Assembly (NCBI RefSeq): GCF_017591435.1
Contig: NC_059303.1
Location: 823,001-887,000, forward strand
DNA length: 64,000 nt
Direction of reading: 5' to 3'
Origin: Portunus trituberculatus
Lineage: Eukaryota > Arthropoda > Malacostraca > Decapoda > Portunidae
Below, piece by piece: positions 49,042 through 59,760 of the stretch (position 1 is the first letter of the stretch; each line of letters starts with the position of its first letter). A program made the position numbers and the translations under genes. The notes under the pieces are model-generated. The model ran no database searches. It saw nothing but the letters and a program-made list of their open reading frames with translations, and was not told the origin of the DNA.

Positions 49042-50169
49042 CAGGCAACCCCTGCTTAACGAAGGTTCACACAACGAAATTTCGTTACAATGAAGGTTTC
49101 ATTTTACTACCTACTACTATCTGTTTGTTTAACGAACACCAAACTCACTTTAACGAAATTTTATCCAGGTAATTTTTTCCAAGTTTGAAAGCCCCGCCGT
49201 ATCACTCAAGCTGACAGGCTTTTGAATACACCAGCGCTTCTCATGGACAACACACGCACCACTCACTCCCCTGTGCAAAACAATAACAGCGTCAGCAGCA
49301 GCTCGTCTTCCCTCGCTCAACTTACCACCAAAACATCCTGCAATGTTGCCTAGCGTTGCTAAGAAGACCAGGAAGTCTCTTACTCTCGAAGTGAAGTTGG
49401 ATTTTATTCACAGACACGAGAGAGGCGAGAAAACTAAAAGCATTGACCACTGCCACCATCTTGACTCCATCTACTGCCTCTACTATTTTCAAGTCAGCAG
49501 ACTCTATTAACCCTTTCAGTACCATGACGTGTTTCCATATTCATTTTGGTTACTATTTGGCGATTTTACACAACTTCAAACACTTACTTGGGGATTAAAA
49601 TAGTGAAGCCTCTAGCCATTAATCATTTGACCTTCAAAGACCCTTCCTAATGTAAATAAAATCGTCTAATCATGATTTAAAAACATGGTAAAAATGCGCT
49701 CCGGTACTGAAGGGGTTAAGAAGGCTGGTGATACCGCATCTTCCTTGCATGCTAAAATAACCACTTCAACTCGTGACTCTACAATGGATAAAATGGAAAA
49801 TCTTGTGGAAATGTGGTACATAAGTTTTGTATGTGATACAATGATGCACCCTTTGTTTACATTCTACAGGTTGCCGGTTAGTGTCTTTCCCATTTCACTC
49901 TCCCTCCCTTCATTTAAGATCATCAACATTATAAAGTTACGTACATACATACATTAGTGTACATTATAATGACTTAAATTAAACTGCCTAAATGTTTAAT
50001 TTCATAATTTTTACTTTCATTAAACCTTTCACTGTACTATGATGCACTCTCGCTTTGTTTACTCTCAATGGAAGTTCAAGTCAGGGGTTATACTTCGTTA
50101 TAATCGTTTCGCTTAACGAAGGTTTTTTTTTTTAGGAACGTAACCCCTTCGTTAAGCGGGGGTTGCCTG
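49042..50169 (+). mobile_element. Tigger-like copy T3 (inverted relative to T2), host of MITE Q
   Basis: TA + CAGGCAACCCCTGCTTAACG at 49040 and AAGCGGGGGTTGCCTG + TA at 50171. Here the transposase start reads on the plus strand (MLPSVAKKTRKSLTLEVKL near 49345). It lies only 37 bp from T2, separated by a poly-T stretch (49003-49039), and both are inside U. It contains the complete 205-bp element Q. Confidence 0.88.
49511..49715. mobile_element. piggyBac-like MITE Q (205 bp)
   Basis: TTAA (49507-49510), CCCTTTCAGTACC at the left, GGTACTGAAGGGG at the right, TTAA (49716-49719). The 13-bp termini are inverted with one mismatch. The interior is AT-rich and non-coding. The empty site is seen in T2 (CCTTCTTAATAGAG at 48538). 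Confidence 0.88.
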
Positions 50170-50487
50170 TATTTTAATTTCTGTAGGGGTAACTTTTGAC
50201 ATGCTAAAACACATTCCCTATTATTACATGTTATAATGGGTTTGGTATACGGTAATTTCGATTTACGGTAAGGTCTCCAGGAATGCATATGTACTGTATA
50301 ACGAGGACTTACTGTACGTTCATGATTACATTTATAAGTACTCCCTGGGGTGTCATACTCACAACTTTGTGGGGAAGGCTTTCATTCTGAAAGGTGATAC
50401 TCACAGTAGATGTATAGCAAATGGGACAAAAGGAATAGAGATTTTAGAGATACAAATAAACAAATTAAATATGTATTGTTTTTACAG

Positions 50488-50595
50488 ATTCGCCCTATCA
50501 TTGACAAAGTGTTCCCCTTTACTGAGGCCCCAGCAGCCTACCAACATGTACTGAAGGGACACGCACGAGGCAAGACTGTGATCACCATGACATGA
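50488..50595 (+). CDS. RTN4IP1: RTN4IP1-like oxidoreductase, last coding exon
   Basis: It starts after TTTTTACAG in phase 0 and encodes IRPIIDKVFPFTEAPAAYQH, then VLKGHARGKTVITMT and TGA (50593-50595). The human enzyme ends IRPVIEQTFPF...GHARGKTVINVV, so this is a near-diagnostic match. The H-A-R-G-K-T/x-V-I motif is the conserved C-terminal NADPH-side loop of this MDR subfamily. With exons a-c it gives about 164 C-terminal residues; the human protein is about 396, so the N-terminal 60 percent is outside the window. The 8.1-kb intron before it holds element U. Confidence 0.9.
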   Translation: MRPIIDKVFPFTEAPAAYQHVLKGHARGKTVITMT

Positions 50596-50606
50596 GGAGG
50601 CATGCA

Positions 50607-50608
<2 letters not shown>

Positions 50609-50643
<35 letters not shown>
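50609..50643. repeat. Poly-T tract in the RTN4IP1 3' untranslated region
   Basis: About 35 uninterrupted T starting 13 bp after the stop codon, ending in TTATTATTATT. Its length is likely variable. Confidence 0.95.
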
Positions 50644-50646
<3 letters not shown>

Positions 50647-50707
50647 TATTATTAGAAAGATCACATCAAACTTTTGTTCTTCATGAGTTTTGCTTATAGC
50701 TGTACAT

Positions 50708-50713
50708 AATAAA
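50708..50713 (+). promoter_or_regulatory. Poly(A) signal AATAAA of the RTN4IP1-like gene
   Basis: AATAAA lies 113 bp after the stop codon, the first canonical hexamer downstream. No other gene follows on this strand, so it is the probable 3' processing signal. Confidence 0.65.
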
Positions 50714-50770
50714 AGCTTATTAACAAAATGAAAATTTCATCTCAAGATGTTTTCCTTTTATATTTTTTTT

Positions 50771-50846
50771 CATTTATTTTTCATTTCATTTATTTATTTT
50801 TTTAACCAAAGGTTAAAAAAATAAATAAGTAAATGAAAAATGAATA
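50771..50846. repeat. Imperfect 35-bp hairpin downstream of RTN4IP1
   Basis: The left arm ends TTTATTTATTTTTTTAACC, the loop is AAA, and the right arm starts GGTTAAAAAAATAAATAAG. About 33 of 35 positions pair with one single-base bulge. It sits between the poly(A) signal and the 3' end of LINE-G. Confidence 0.75.
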
Positions 50847-50859
50847 AAATAAAGAATCC

Positions 50860-53165
50860 ACCAAGGTGCTGATCCCAAAAGAAATGTCAAGGGAATCATT
50901 GAAAATTGAAAGATTAGTGAAGGGGTGAGAAAAATTGACAGATTACCTGTAACTTAACTTCATAGAAGCTATTTTACTTAGAGGTTAGATGTGGTTTTCA
51001 GCTTTAGATTAAGAATAAAGGATAGACATAAGATGTGTTAGTGTAGAAGAGTTGAGTGCCATTGAAGAAGAGGGTATAGTCTGAAAGGTGTCAAGTTAAT
51101 AGATAGAATAAATAAATTTGCTCTGACCCAATCAGAAATTCTAGAGACATGAAGTTAGGTGTTCTTTGGCATTGCTGCATGAACTGTTTAATTCCTGATG
51201 GGTTGGACGTCTATGAAAAGATGTGAAAAGTGCTGGGTGGTATCATTATTGTAGTAATGAATAAGGAAAGGTCTGGTTTGATATATCACTGATAGGAAGA
51301 GATTGTGTGACAGGGTTGAACCCTGAGGAACATCACTCAATAAATCTATAAGAACAGTGATCATTTATCACAGCAACAATGGAAAAATGAGAAAGAAAAA
51401 GAAATGAAGCTGTAGAGAGAAGGATAGAAGTCGTAGGAGGGTAGTTTGGAAACTAAAGCTTTGACAGACTCAATTAAAACTTTTTGATAAGTCTAAAGCA
51501 ACAGCAGAAATTCACCAAAATTTCTAAAAAGAGGATGACCAAAACTTGGTAAGGAAAGCCAGATTACCGGTAGAACGACGCTGACGGAAGGCAAACTAGT
51601 GATCAGAGAAAAGATTGTGAAGAGATAGATGTTTAAGAATCTTCCTGTTGAGGATAAATTCAAACACTTAAGTAGGAGAATTTGAATGACCACACTTTTT
51701 AGGAACAGACTAAATGTAGGCAAACTTCCAGCAAGAAGGATAGGAAGAAGTCAATAGACAGAATTGAAAAAGTTTGACCAGGCAAGGTGAAAGCACAGAG
51801 CCACAGTTTCTGAGAACAATAGGAGGAACCCCATCATATCCATAAGCCTTCTGAGGGTTTAGGCCAGCAAAGATACTGAAAACACCATTGTAAATGATAT
51901 TACATAATAGGTAGCATGAAGTAGTCAAATAGGGGAGAAGAGTGAGGAGCAAGCCCTGAATCATCCAAAGTAGAGTTTTCAGCAAAGATTTGAGGTAAGA
52001 ATTCAGTTTTAGAAATAGATGAGATGGCAGTGGTGTCATCAAGATGAAATATAGAAACGAAAGATGAGGATACAAAATAATGGGAGAAGTTTTTGGTTAG
52101 CTTCCAGAAGTTTTGAGTTGAGTTAGATCTTGAAAGATTTTGACACTTTCCATTAATGAAGGAATTTTTGGGTAGTTGGAGAACAGACATGGTATGATTT
52201 TGGGCAGAAATATAAGGAACATGAGATTCAGATGATGGAAGACTCAAGTACCTTTTGTGGGCCATCTTTATTATGTATAGCATGAAAACAGGTTATGTTA
52301 AACCAATGTTTAGAAAGTTTAGGTCAAGAGAAAGGAGGAGGAATACACACCTCCATGCTAGACACTATCACCTCTGTTATGTGTTCAGCACACAGATGGG
52401 TCTCTGACATGGAATTGTAATTGTAATATGTAAGAGGGGTAAATGTGCCAGGCAGAAGGCCATATAATACTATTGGATAAGCATGGTTTAAGATAGAAGC
52501 AGTAGTCATTCCAAGGAAAATCAGTATAAAACTTCCATAGGTCCCTCCCAACTAGCAGAGGCAAATTGCCAGAGGCACCTTTGCTAAATTTAGGGGATCT
52601 TGAAGAGGGACTGGAGTTATAAGATAATGTGCAAATATGAGATTGTGATCAGAGGATCCCAATGGAGAAGATAGGTTAACAGCATAAGCAAGATTAGAAC
52701 TTAGGAAAAGATCAAGAATGTTGGGCATATCTCCACAACAGTCAGGAATATAAGTAGGGTGTTGCACCAATTGCTCTAGGACTCTAGGTCATGGTAGATA
52801 GCAAAGTTAAAGGGTAGCTCGCCAGTATGGTCAGTGAAAGGAGAGGATAGCTAAAGCTTGTGGTAAACATTGAAGTCTCCAAAAAACAGATATCTCTGCA
52901 AAAAGAAAAAGTCAGAATGTGCTCTATTTTGAAGTTAAATAGTCATGGAATTTCTTCTAGTCAGAGACGTTAGATGAGAGGTAGAAAACACAGGCAAATC
53001 TAGTTTGAGAGTGATTCTGAATTTATAGTCAGGTGGTGGAAAACTCAGAAGATTCAAAAGTAACATCCAGCTGTGGATGGAAAGTGAGAACAGAAAATAG
53101 CAGGGAACAGAAAAAGGGTTACTGTCGGATGCATCAGAGTCCTATGTTTCAATGAGGAAAAGAAG
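50860..53165 (-). mobile_element. LINE-G, old non-LTR retrotransposon remnant
   Basis: It is read on the minus strand, with the endonuclease at the high end and the RT at the low end. It differs from LINE-A/B/E/F, with the RT signature DVPQGSTLS and connecting sequences of a Jockey-like type. It has many stops and frameshifts. The 3' end lies near 50860; the 5' end near 53165 is not sharply defined. Confidence 0.7.
51280..52890 (-). pseudogene. LINE-G ORF2: endonuclease and reverse transcriptase, heavily decayed
   Basis: The endonuclease part shows LFFGDFNVYH (52866-52890) and DIPNILDLFLSSN...PLGSSDHNLI (52552-52770), with the catalytic SDH visible. The RT shows GLNPQKAYGYDGVPPIVLRN and CLVKLFQFCLLTSSYPSCWK (51710-51900, N-terminal fingers), a decayed FSDH-x-F segment near 51600, and LLSDVPQGSTLSHNLF near 51300-51345. 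Frames change at least five times and stops are frequent, indicating an older insertion than the LINE-A copies. Clade assignment beyond Jockey-like is uncertain. Confidence 0.65.
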
Positions 53166-53184
53166 ATGAGGTTTTTAAGGTTAA

Positions 53185-53400
53185 GGTTCGTTGGTTTTAG
53201 TTCCGGTGTCCACCACATCTGGTTCTCTCCAGAACATCAGCCAGGGGAACTCAACTCTCTACTGTGGCACTCCAACCACAGCAATAATCTCCCAGTAAAC
53301 AGCTTAAACTCACAAGCCAGAGCAAGACTTGATCTGCTGACCTTAGCGATGCCAGGCCAGCACGTTACTATTGTCCTAACCAGTATTAGTGGAGAAGTGG
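53185..53400 (-). mobile_element. Candidate tRNA-like SINE remnant (second family)
   Basis: On the minus strand CTGGTTAGGACAATAGTAACG resembles a tRNA A-box/D-arm, followed by CATCGCTAAGGTCAGCAG and AGATCAAGTCT, which matches the B box GGTTCRANTCC at 8 of 11 positions. About 130 bp of body follows. No second copy is present in the window for comparison. Confidence 0.35.
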
Positions 53401-53525
53401 TATTCTACAGGTTGATAAATTCTAATGTCATGTATTTTTCTCATATATCATCCCTACATCATCAAAAAGTTATTTGTTTTTGCATAGCATGCCTCTTTTG
53501 GTATCTATTTTTCTTGTGTTATTAG

Positions 53526-54280
53526 TTTCACCAGGGAGCAGGTATCTATGAAATGCTGGCTGCTATGTACCACTGGCTACTATGTACCATCCATGGCTGG
53601 TACTTACCTGGCTGCTATCTACCATCAGCAACCAAATAGGGTATACATATGTATTATAATGTCTTAAAAACAAAATATAGCTACATTAACAACAACTCAA
53701 AAAGAAGAAAGAGAGAATCTTCAATAGAAAAATGGAAATTATGTAAGCACCAAAAAATAGACAACATTGTTACATATGTTCCTTGGCAGGCAGTTCAACA
53801 TTACGTACTTCAAAACTAACAGTGGAACTGCTCAATATTTACTTAAAAACTCCAGCTAGTAGACCTGCTCATTATTTTCCAAGACTCCAGTGGACTTATC
53901 AAGTCTAGAACAATTCCTATGATTGTGAAAGGATACTAGCTGTTATGTACCTTCGGCTGCTATGTACCACTATTTTGGGTTATATGTACAATGGAGACTG
54001 ACTCAATACTCAAACGTCTTATTAGTTGAACTTTACAATACTTGAATGCAAAAGTTAGATTTAATACTAAAAAAAAATACCTGATAGCCGTTCATTCTGC
54101 CTCTAGTTATTCATTTATAACTTACATTAACACCAAAGGCTTATTAGTGGTGAAAATATCTGTTAATTGAATGGCTGCAGACATGGTAGTAAACAAAGCA
54201 CCGGCCTTTCCCTTGCCACTGCCACCATTGTCCCGTACTGATACCTCATTACCGTTTTTTTAACTGTTTTTACACAGGAG
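53526..54280. other. Gene-free stretch with scattered GGCTGCTATGTACCA repeats
   Basis: Imperfect repeats of [GC]GCT[GA]CTATGTACCA occur at about 53560, 53576, 53612, 53935 and 53953. I see no coding region or transposon end here. Confidence 0.5.
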
Positions 54281-54284
54281 AACA

Positions 54285-55185
54285 CACAGGAAAATCCAGA
54301 AAGCAAACAGATGTTTAGGGCAGAGGAGAGTGAGAAGCTGACAGATATTCATATAACTAAGGAGATGGCAGAACAGGAGATAGATAGACTAAAGAAATTC
54401 AAGTCACCAGTACCTGACGAAGTGTACCTAAGGGTACCTAGGAAATGCAAAGAAGTTGTAGGTGAGCCTTTAGCAGTGTTTTTAGAATGTCACTAGAGTC
54501 AGTTCCGATATTGTGGAGGCAAACTTATTTGGTACCCATATTTAAGTAAAGAGATAAAACCCTAACGTCTAATTACAAACCTGTCAGCTGGACTTCAATT
54601 GTGAGTAAATAAATGGAATCAATAATTGCAAAAAAAATCAGGGCGCACCGAGATAAACATGGTTCGATAAATCTAGAAGTCATAGTTAGCTCCAATCTCG
54701 GTCAAAGGAAGCAATGCATAGAGGCTAGAAATAAAGGAAATAGGGTACTAGGATTAATTTTTAGGAGTGTTAAAAGCAAAAGTCAGACTACATCTTAACT
54801 ATGTGGTACAATTCTGGTCCCCACATTTTAAGAAGGATATAGGTCTATTGGAGTCAGTGGAAAGGAGGATGTCTAAAGAGATACAGGGATAAGAGACAAC
54901 CTCTTATGAAGCAAGATTGAGGAAACTCAATTTGCATTCCTTAAGGTGACATAGGTTAAGAGGAGACCTGATAAGAAGTATTTAAGTAGTATGGGACAGA
55001 ACCAGAAATTAATGGTTTAAGCTTGAAAGCTGAGTCAATGAGGAGCTTTAAAAGAAGATTTGATAAATTTATGGATGGGGATGTTAGATGGAATTAAGTG
55101 GCTTTTCTCATACTGGGACTGCCATGTGTAGGCCTGAAAGCCTCTTGCAGATTTCCTCTTTTCTTATATTCTTATGTTAGCTATC
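54285..55185 (+). mobile_element. LINE-H, CR1/L2-like remnant with internal deletion
   Basis: Plus-strand RT fingers (QEIDRLKKFKSPVPDEVYLR, 54380), then a jump at about 54665 to the thumb region (EVIVSSNLGQRKQCIEARNK, 54680) and the C-terminus (QRRMSK..., LNLHSL, LRGDL). The 3' end is TTTTCTTATATTCTTATGTT, the short ATTCTTATG-type tail of CR1/L2 elements. The palm with the catalytic residues is deleted. Confidence 0.75.
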
Positions 55186-55299
55186 AGGTAGGAAGATAAA
55201 GTAATGTAAGAACATTTTCAACAATCAATTGAGAAACCTTTAATTCAATCTTCTATTAAAATATGCCAACAAATAATTTCAGTAAAGTGAAATTTACTC

Positions 55300-56661
55300 C
55301 AACTTAATCATCTTTTTTTCAAGGAATGAGAAGATCACTCTCACCCTCTTTAATAAATTCATCATACCATTAACAATACTACTTATATGTTTGTCTGTAG
55401 TCAAGTCATCTGTAACAGTCACTCCCAAATCTATTTCTTCTTTTGATATCTCCAATTTGACATCATTCATATTATAGTCGTATAGTATACTCTATTCACT
55501 CTTACAAAACTCCATTACCTTACACTTAATCAATTTAAAATCCATTTGCCATGTTCTACTCCAATTACTAATCTTATCTAAATCACTTTGCAGCACTAAA
55601 CAGTCATTCACATTTTCGGCCTTCCTCATCAGTTTTGCATCATCAGCAAACAGGTTTATATAACTTTAAACTTCTTCACTCAAGTCATTAAGGTAGATAA
55701 CAAACATTAGTGTTCCCAACACAGATCCCTGTGGGACACCACTAGTTACCTTAATCCATGATGAACACTGGTCACGTATTACTGTTCTCATTTCTCTGTC
55801 ATTAAGATAATCCTTCATCCACTCAAGTAATCTTCCACCAATGCCTCCATATGCCTTTATCTTCCATAACAATCTTCAATGTGGTACCTTATCAAATGCT
55901 TTTTTTAAGTCAAGATATACTGCATTCACCCATCCATCTCTTTCTTGAATGACATCAATCACTCTTGAGTAAAATAATAGCAAATTTGTGGAACATGACC
56001 TACCTTTTCTAAAACCAAACTGACAGTTTGTTATTAAATTTTGTCTCTCCAAGTGCTCCATCCATTTCTTTTTAACCACACTCTCGCACAACTTCCCCAC
56101 CACACTGGTCAATGACATTGGTCTATAGTTTGAAGTATTTTCTTTACCACCTCCTTTAAATATCAGTGTGATATTTGCTCTTTTCCAATCCTAAGGCACT
56201 AAACCTTTTGTCAAGGATGTTACCACCAAACTATGAACTTTTCCAGCTATTTGTTCTCTATATTCCTTCAAAATCCAGTTTGACACTCCATCTGGTCCCC
56301 ATTGATTTCTTTACATCAAGCTCCTTTAACATTTAAAAAATTTCATCATATGTCACAGAGATAGTGCTCAATGAGCTACATCTAATAATTTCACCATCAG
56401 GGTTGATTTTTCTTTCCTCAGTGAAGACAGAACTAAAACATTCATCCAGCACTTCTGCCATATCTTGCACTTCCTCATAAACTGTATCTTCAACTTTAAG
56501 CCTAGTTATCCCTTCTCTCTGTTTCATTTTACTGTTTATGTGTCTAAAAAATAACTTGGGTTCATCTATGCACTTGTCAATTATATCACTCTCATATTTC
56601 TTTCTCTCCAGCCTTATCGTCTTGACATATTTATTACTAACTTTAATGTATTCATCACATC
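55300..56661 (-). mobile_element. LINE-E, CR1-like copy truncated at both ends
   Basis: It holds the minus-strand RT and the region just before it. The 3' end is unclear near 55300. The 5' side stops at about 56661 (GATGAATACATTAAAG on the minus strand), where the TG tail of LINE-A fragment A8 begins. Confidence 0.78.
55320..56640 (-). pseudogene. LINE-E reverse transcriptase
   Basis: In order on the minus strand: MKQREGITRLKVEDTVYEEV (56527), EVLDECFSSVFTEERKINPD, a decayed MGPDGVSN-type loop near 56300, MSLTSVVGKLCESVVKKKWM (56118), FGFRKGRSCSTNLLLFYSRV, VYLDLKKAFDKVPH (to 55876), MLWKIKAYGGIGGRLLEWMK (55872), TSGVPQGSVLGTLMFVIYLN and LFADDAKLMRKAEN (about 55640). FADD is intact, but stops occur at 55876, 55665 and 56290. 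It is related to LINE-B and LINE-A but distinct from both. There is no endonuclease because the copy is 5'-truncated. Confidence 0.78.
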
Positions 56662-57017
56662 TGTGTGTGTATTTACCTAGCTGTAGTTTTACAGGGCCTG
56701 GGCTTTACACTCATGTGGCCCCATCTCCATATCTACACTTATCCAATTTTTCTTTAAAGCTATGCACACTCTTTACTGACACCAGTTCCTCACTCAAACT
56801 GTTCCTAGTCTAAACACATCTTTGCGGGAAACTATATTTTTTAACATCTCTCAGACATCTTCTCTTCCTCAGTTTTTTACTATGCGATCTTGTGCTTCGA
56901 GTATCATATTCTTCTCTCAGGATCAGTTTCTCATTATCTACTTGATCCATTCCATTAATCAATTTATAAACTTGTATCAGATCCTCTCTCTCCCTTCTCT
57001 GTTCCAGAGTTGGTAGA
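56662..57017 (-). mobile_element. LINE-A fragment A8, 3' end
   Basis: TG tail at 56662-56670, one TTTACCTAGCTG repeat, TTTTACAGGGCC and the ORF2 C-terminal ~100 codons. It is cut at GAGTTGGTAGATG, where the TG tail of A9 begins. More diverged than A1-A7. Confidence 0.87.
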
Positions 57018-58772
57018 TGTGTGTGTGTGTGTGTATTTACCTAGTTGTATTTACCTAGTTGTAGTTTTAAAAGGCCTGGGGTTTATGCTCGTATGGTTCC
57101 GTATCCATATCTACACTTATCCAATTTCTCTTTAAAACTATGCACACTCTTTGCTGACACCACTTCCTCACTCAAACTGTTCCAAGTCTTAACACATCTT
57201 TGCAGGAAACTGTATTTTTTAACATCTCTCAGACATCTTCCCTTCCTCAGTTTCTTACTATGCGATCTTGTGCTTCTAATGTTATATTCTTCTCTCAGGA
57301 TTAATTTCTCATTATCCACTTGATCCATTCCGTTAATCAATTTATAAACTTGTGTCAGATCCCCTCTCTCTCTTCTCTGTTCCAGGGTTGGTAGATCCAT
57401 AGCTTTTAGTCTCTCCTCATATGTCATCCCTTTAAATTCTGGAACCATTCTTGTAGCCATTTTTTGTAGTCTCAACAATTTCCTTGTGTTTCTTTTTATG
57501 GGAGGTCCACACAACTCCTGCATATTCCAATCTAGGTCTTATTTTAGTACTTATCAATTTCTTCATCATATCCTTGTCCATATAGTGAAATGCTAATCCA
57601 ATATTCCTTAGCAAATTATATGTCTCTCTGAAAATTCTATCAATATGGCTTACCGGTTGATTGTTTTCTTCCATCGTCACTCCCAAGTACTTATCCTTTT
57701 TTACTTTTTCTAGTTCTACTCCATCTCCCATCTTATAGATTCCCACTGGTCATCTTTCACTTTTTCCTATTTCCATGACATGGCTTTTGTCCACATTGAA
57801 TTCCATCTCCCATTTTTTACTCCATTTGCAGATCTTCTTTAAGTCTTCCTGCAGTATTTCACAATCCTCTTTTTGTTTTATGACTCTGCGCAGTTTCACA
57901 TTGTCCGCAAACAGATTTATGTAGCTATTCACTCCCTCTGGCATGTCGTTTATATATATATACGAGAAAAAGTATTAGCGCCAATACTGACCCCTGTGGC
58001 ACTCCGCTGTCTACTGCTCTCCACTTGGACTTCATATTTTTTACTACTGTCCTTATTTCTCTCCCCCTCAAATAATTTTCCATCCATCTCAATGTGCTTC
58101 CTTTTAATTAAGCCACTCTTCTCTAACTTCCATAGTAATCTTTCATGTGGCACTTTATCAAACGCCTTTTTTAAATCTAAATAAATACAGTCAATCCATC
58201 CATCTCTCTCTTGTACTTTATCAACTATTCTAGAGTAGAAACTCAATAAATTTGTTACACACGACCGACCTTTTCTAAAATCAAATTGGCTATTTGATAA
58301 TAATTTGTTGTCTTCAAGGAATTCGATCCATTGTTTCTTTATTATTCTTTCACACATCTTGCATATTACACTAGTTAGTGATACCGGTCTGTAATTTAAA
58401 GGTTCTTCCTTCCTTCCACTCTTATATATGGGAACCACCTCAGCTCTTTTCCATTCTACTGGTACAGTTCCATTTTCTATTGAGCATTTAATGATGTTGT
58501 ATATAGGACTTGCTAGTTCTTCTCTACATTCTTTTAATATTTTGCCTGAGACTTCATCCGGTCCCATTGTCTTTTCCTCATCTAATTCCGTCATCAACTC
58601 TTTTATTTCAAGCTTGGTTACTTTAATGTCTTTCATATGGACAGTCTGTCTATTACCCTGTGGTCTTTCAAATATGGATTCCTTAGTAAAGACCTCTTGA
58701 AATTTACTATTTAACAGTTCTGCCATACTTTTTGGGTCTTCCACCATCCCGTTCTCTCCTTTTAACCTTTCT

Positions 58773-58775
<3 letters not shown>
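57018..58775 (-). mobile_element. LINE-A copy A9, 5'-truncated
   Basis: TG tail at 57018-57034, two TATTTACCTAGTTG repeats, then AAAAGGCCTGGGG in place of ACAGGGCCTGGG. It holds ORF2 from just before the RT to the end and is cut at TTTTAACCTTTCTATTG, where the long TG tail of A10 begins. Its marker residues are intermediate between subfamilies I and II. Confidence 0.88.
57083..58747 (-). pseudogene. LINE-A ORF2 in copy A9 (RT and C-terminus)
   Basis: The frame 58747-57950 has 265 residues: MVEDPKSMAELLNSKFQEVF, KELMTELDEEKTMGPDEVSG, RPVSLTSVICKMCERIIKKQ, FDFRKGRSCVTNLLSFYSRI (Phe-Gly changed to Phe-Asp) and YLDLKKAFDKVPHERLLWKL. A frameshift follows inside the segment leading to GVPQGS. The palm motif reads LFADNVKLRR, so FADD has become FADN. 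The thumb and C-terminus (57746-57083) continue with RSTRSHSKKLRKGRCLRDVK and end CRYGYGTIRA. At least two catalytic-region changes plus frameshifts make it inactive. Confidence 0.85.

Positions 58776-58841
<66 letters not shown>
58775..58841. repeat. (TG)n microsatellite at the A9/A10 junction
   Basis: About 67 bp of pure TG, the longest tail tract among the minus-strand LINE-A junctions. Confidence 0.98.
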
Positions 58842-58843
<2 letters not shown>

Positions 58844-59760
58844 TTACCTAGTTGTAGTTTTACAGGGCCTGGGCTTTATGCTTGTGTGGCCCCGTCTCCA
58901 TATCTACACTTATCCAGTCTTTCTTTAAAACTATGCACACTCGTTGCAGACACTACTTCTTCATTCAAACTGTTTCACGTCTCAATACATCTTTGTGGGA
59001 AACTATACTTTTTAATATCTCGTACACATCTTCCCTTCCTCAGCTTCTTACTATGCGATCTTGTGCTTCGACTGGCATATTCTTCTCAGGATCAGATACT
59101 CATTGTCCACTTGGTCCATTCCATTTATCAATTTATAAACTTGTATGAGATCCCCTCTCTCCCTTCTCTTCAATGTTGGAAGATCCATAGCCTTTAGTCT
59201 CTCCTCATATGTCATCCCTTCAAGTTCTGGGACCATTCTTGTAGCCATTTTTTGTAGTCTATCCAGATTCCATTTGTGTTTCTTTTTGTGAGGGGTCCAC
59301 ACTACTCCTGCATGTTCCAATCTGGGTCTTATTATAGTGCTTGTCAGTTTCTTCATCATTTCTTTGTCCATGAAGTGAAATGCTATTCCAATATTCCTTA
59401 GCAAATTATATGTCTCTCTGAAAATTCTATCAATATGGCTTGCCGGATGATTATTTTCTTCCATCGTCACTCCCAAATCCTTTTCCTTTTTTACTTTCTC
59501 CAGTTCTACTCCATCTCCCATCTTATAGATTCTCACTGGTCGTCTTTCACTCTTTCCCATTTCCATGACATGGCTTTTGTCCACATTGAATTCCATCTCC
59601 CACTTTTTACTCCATTCCCAGATCTTATTTAGGTCTTCTTGCAGTATTTCACAATCCTCTTTTTGCTTTATAACTCTGCACAGTTTCGCATCTGCAAACA
59701 GATTTATGTAGCTCTTCACTCCTTCTGGCATGTCATTTATATAAATGAGAAAAAGTATTA
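58842..59760 (-). mobile_element. LINE-A copy A10, 5'-truncated in the RT palm
   Basis: It starts TATTTACCTAGTTG, TTTTACAGGGCC. The ORF2 frame 59797-59051 holds LFLIYINDMPEGVKSYINLF with the palm motif shortened to FADAKLCRV (one Asp codon lost), then WKWSKKWEMEFNVDKSHVME-type sequence to the C-terminus. It ends at AAAAGTATTA (59760), joined to the tail of LINE-F. Confidence 0.87.

Larger units (their letters stand above)
42495..50314 (+). mobile_element. Tigger-like element U, host of T2 and T3
   Basis: The left end is TA + CAGTAAGTCCTCATTAAACG (42493) and the right end is ATAACGAGGACTTACTG + TA (50298-50316), a 15-bp inverted match with one difference. Plus-strand transposase C-terminal coding is at 42861-43759. 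The native length without T2 and T3 is about 1.5 kb; the N-terminal part of the transposase is deleted. It lies wholly inside the last RTN4IP1 intron. Confidence 0.85.
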
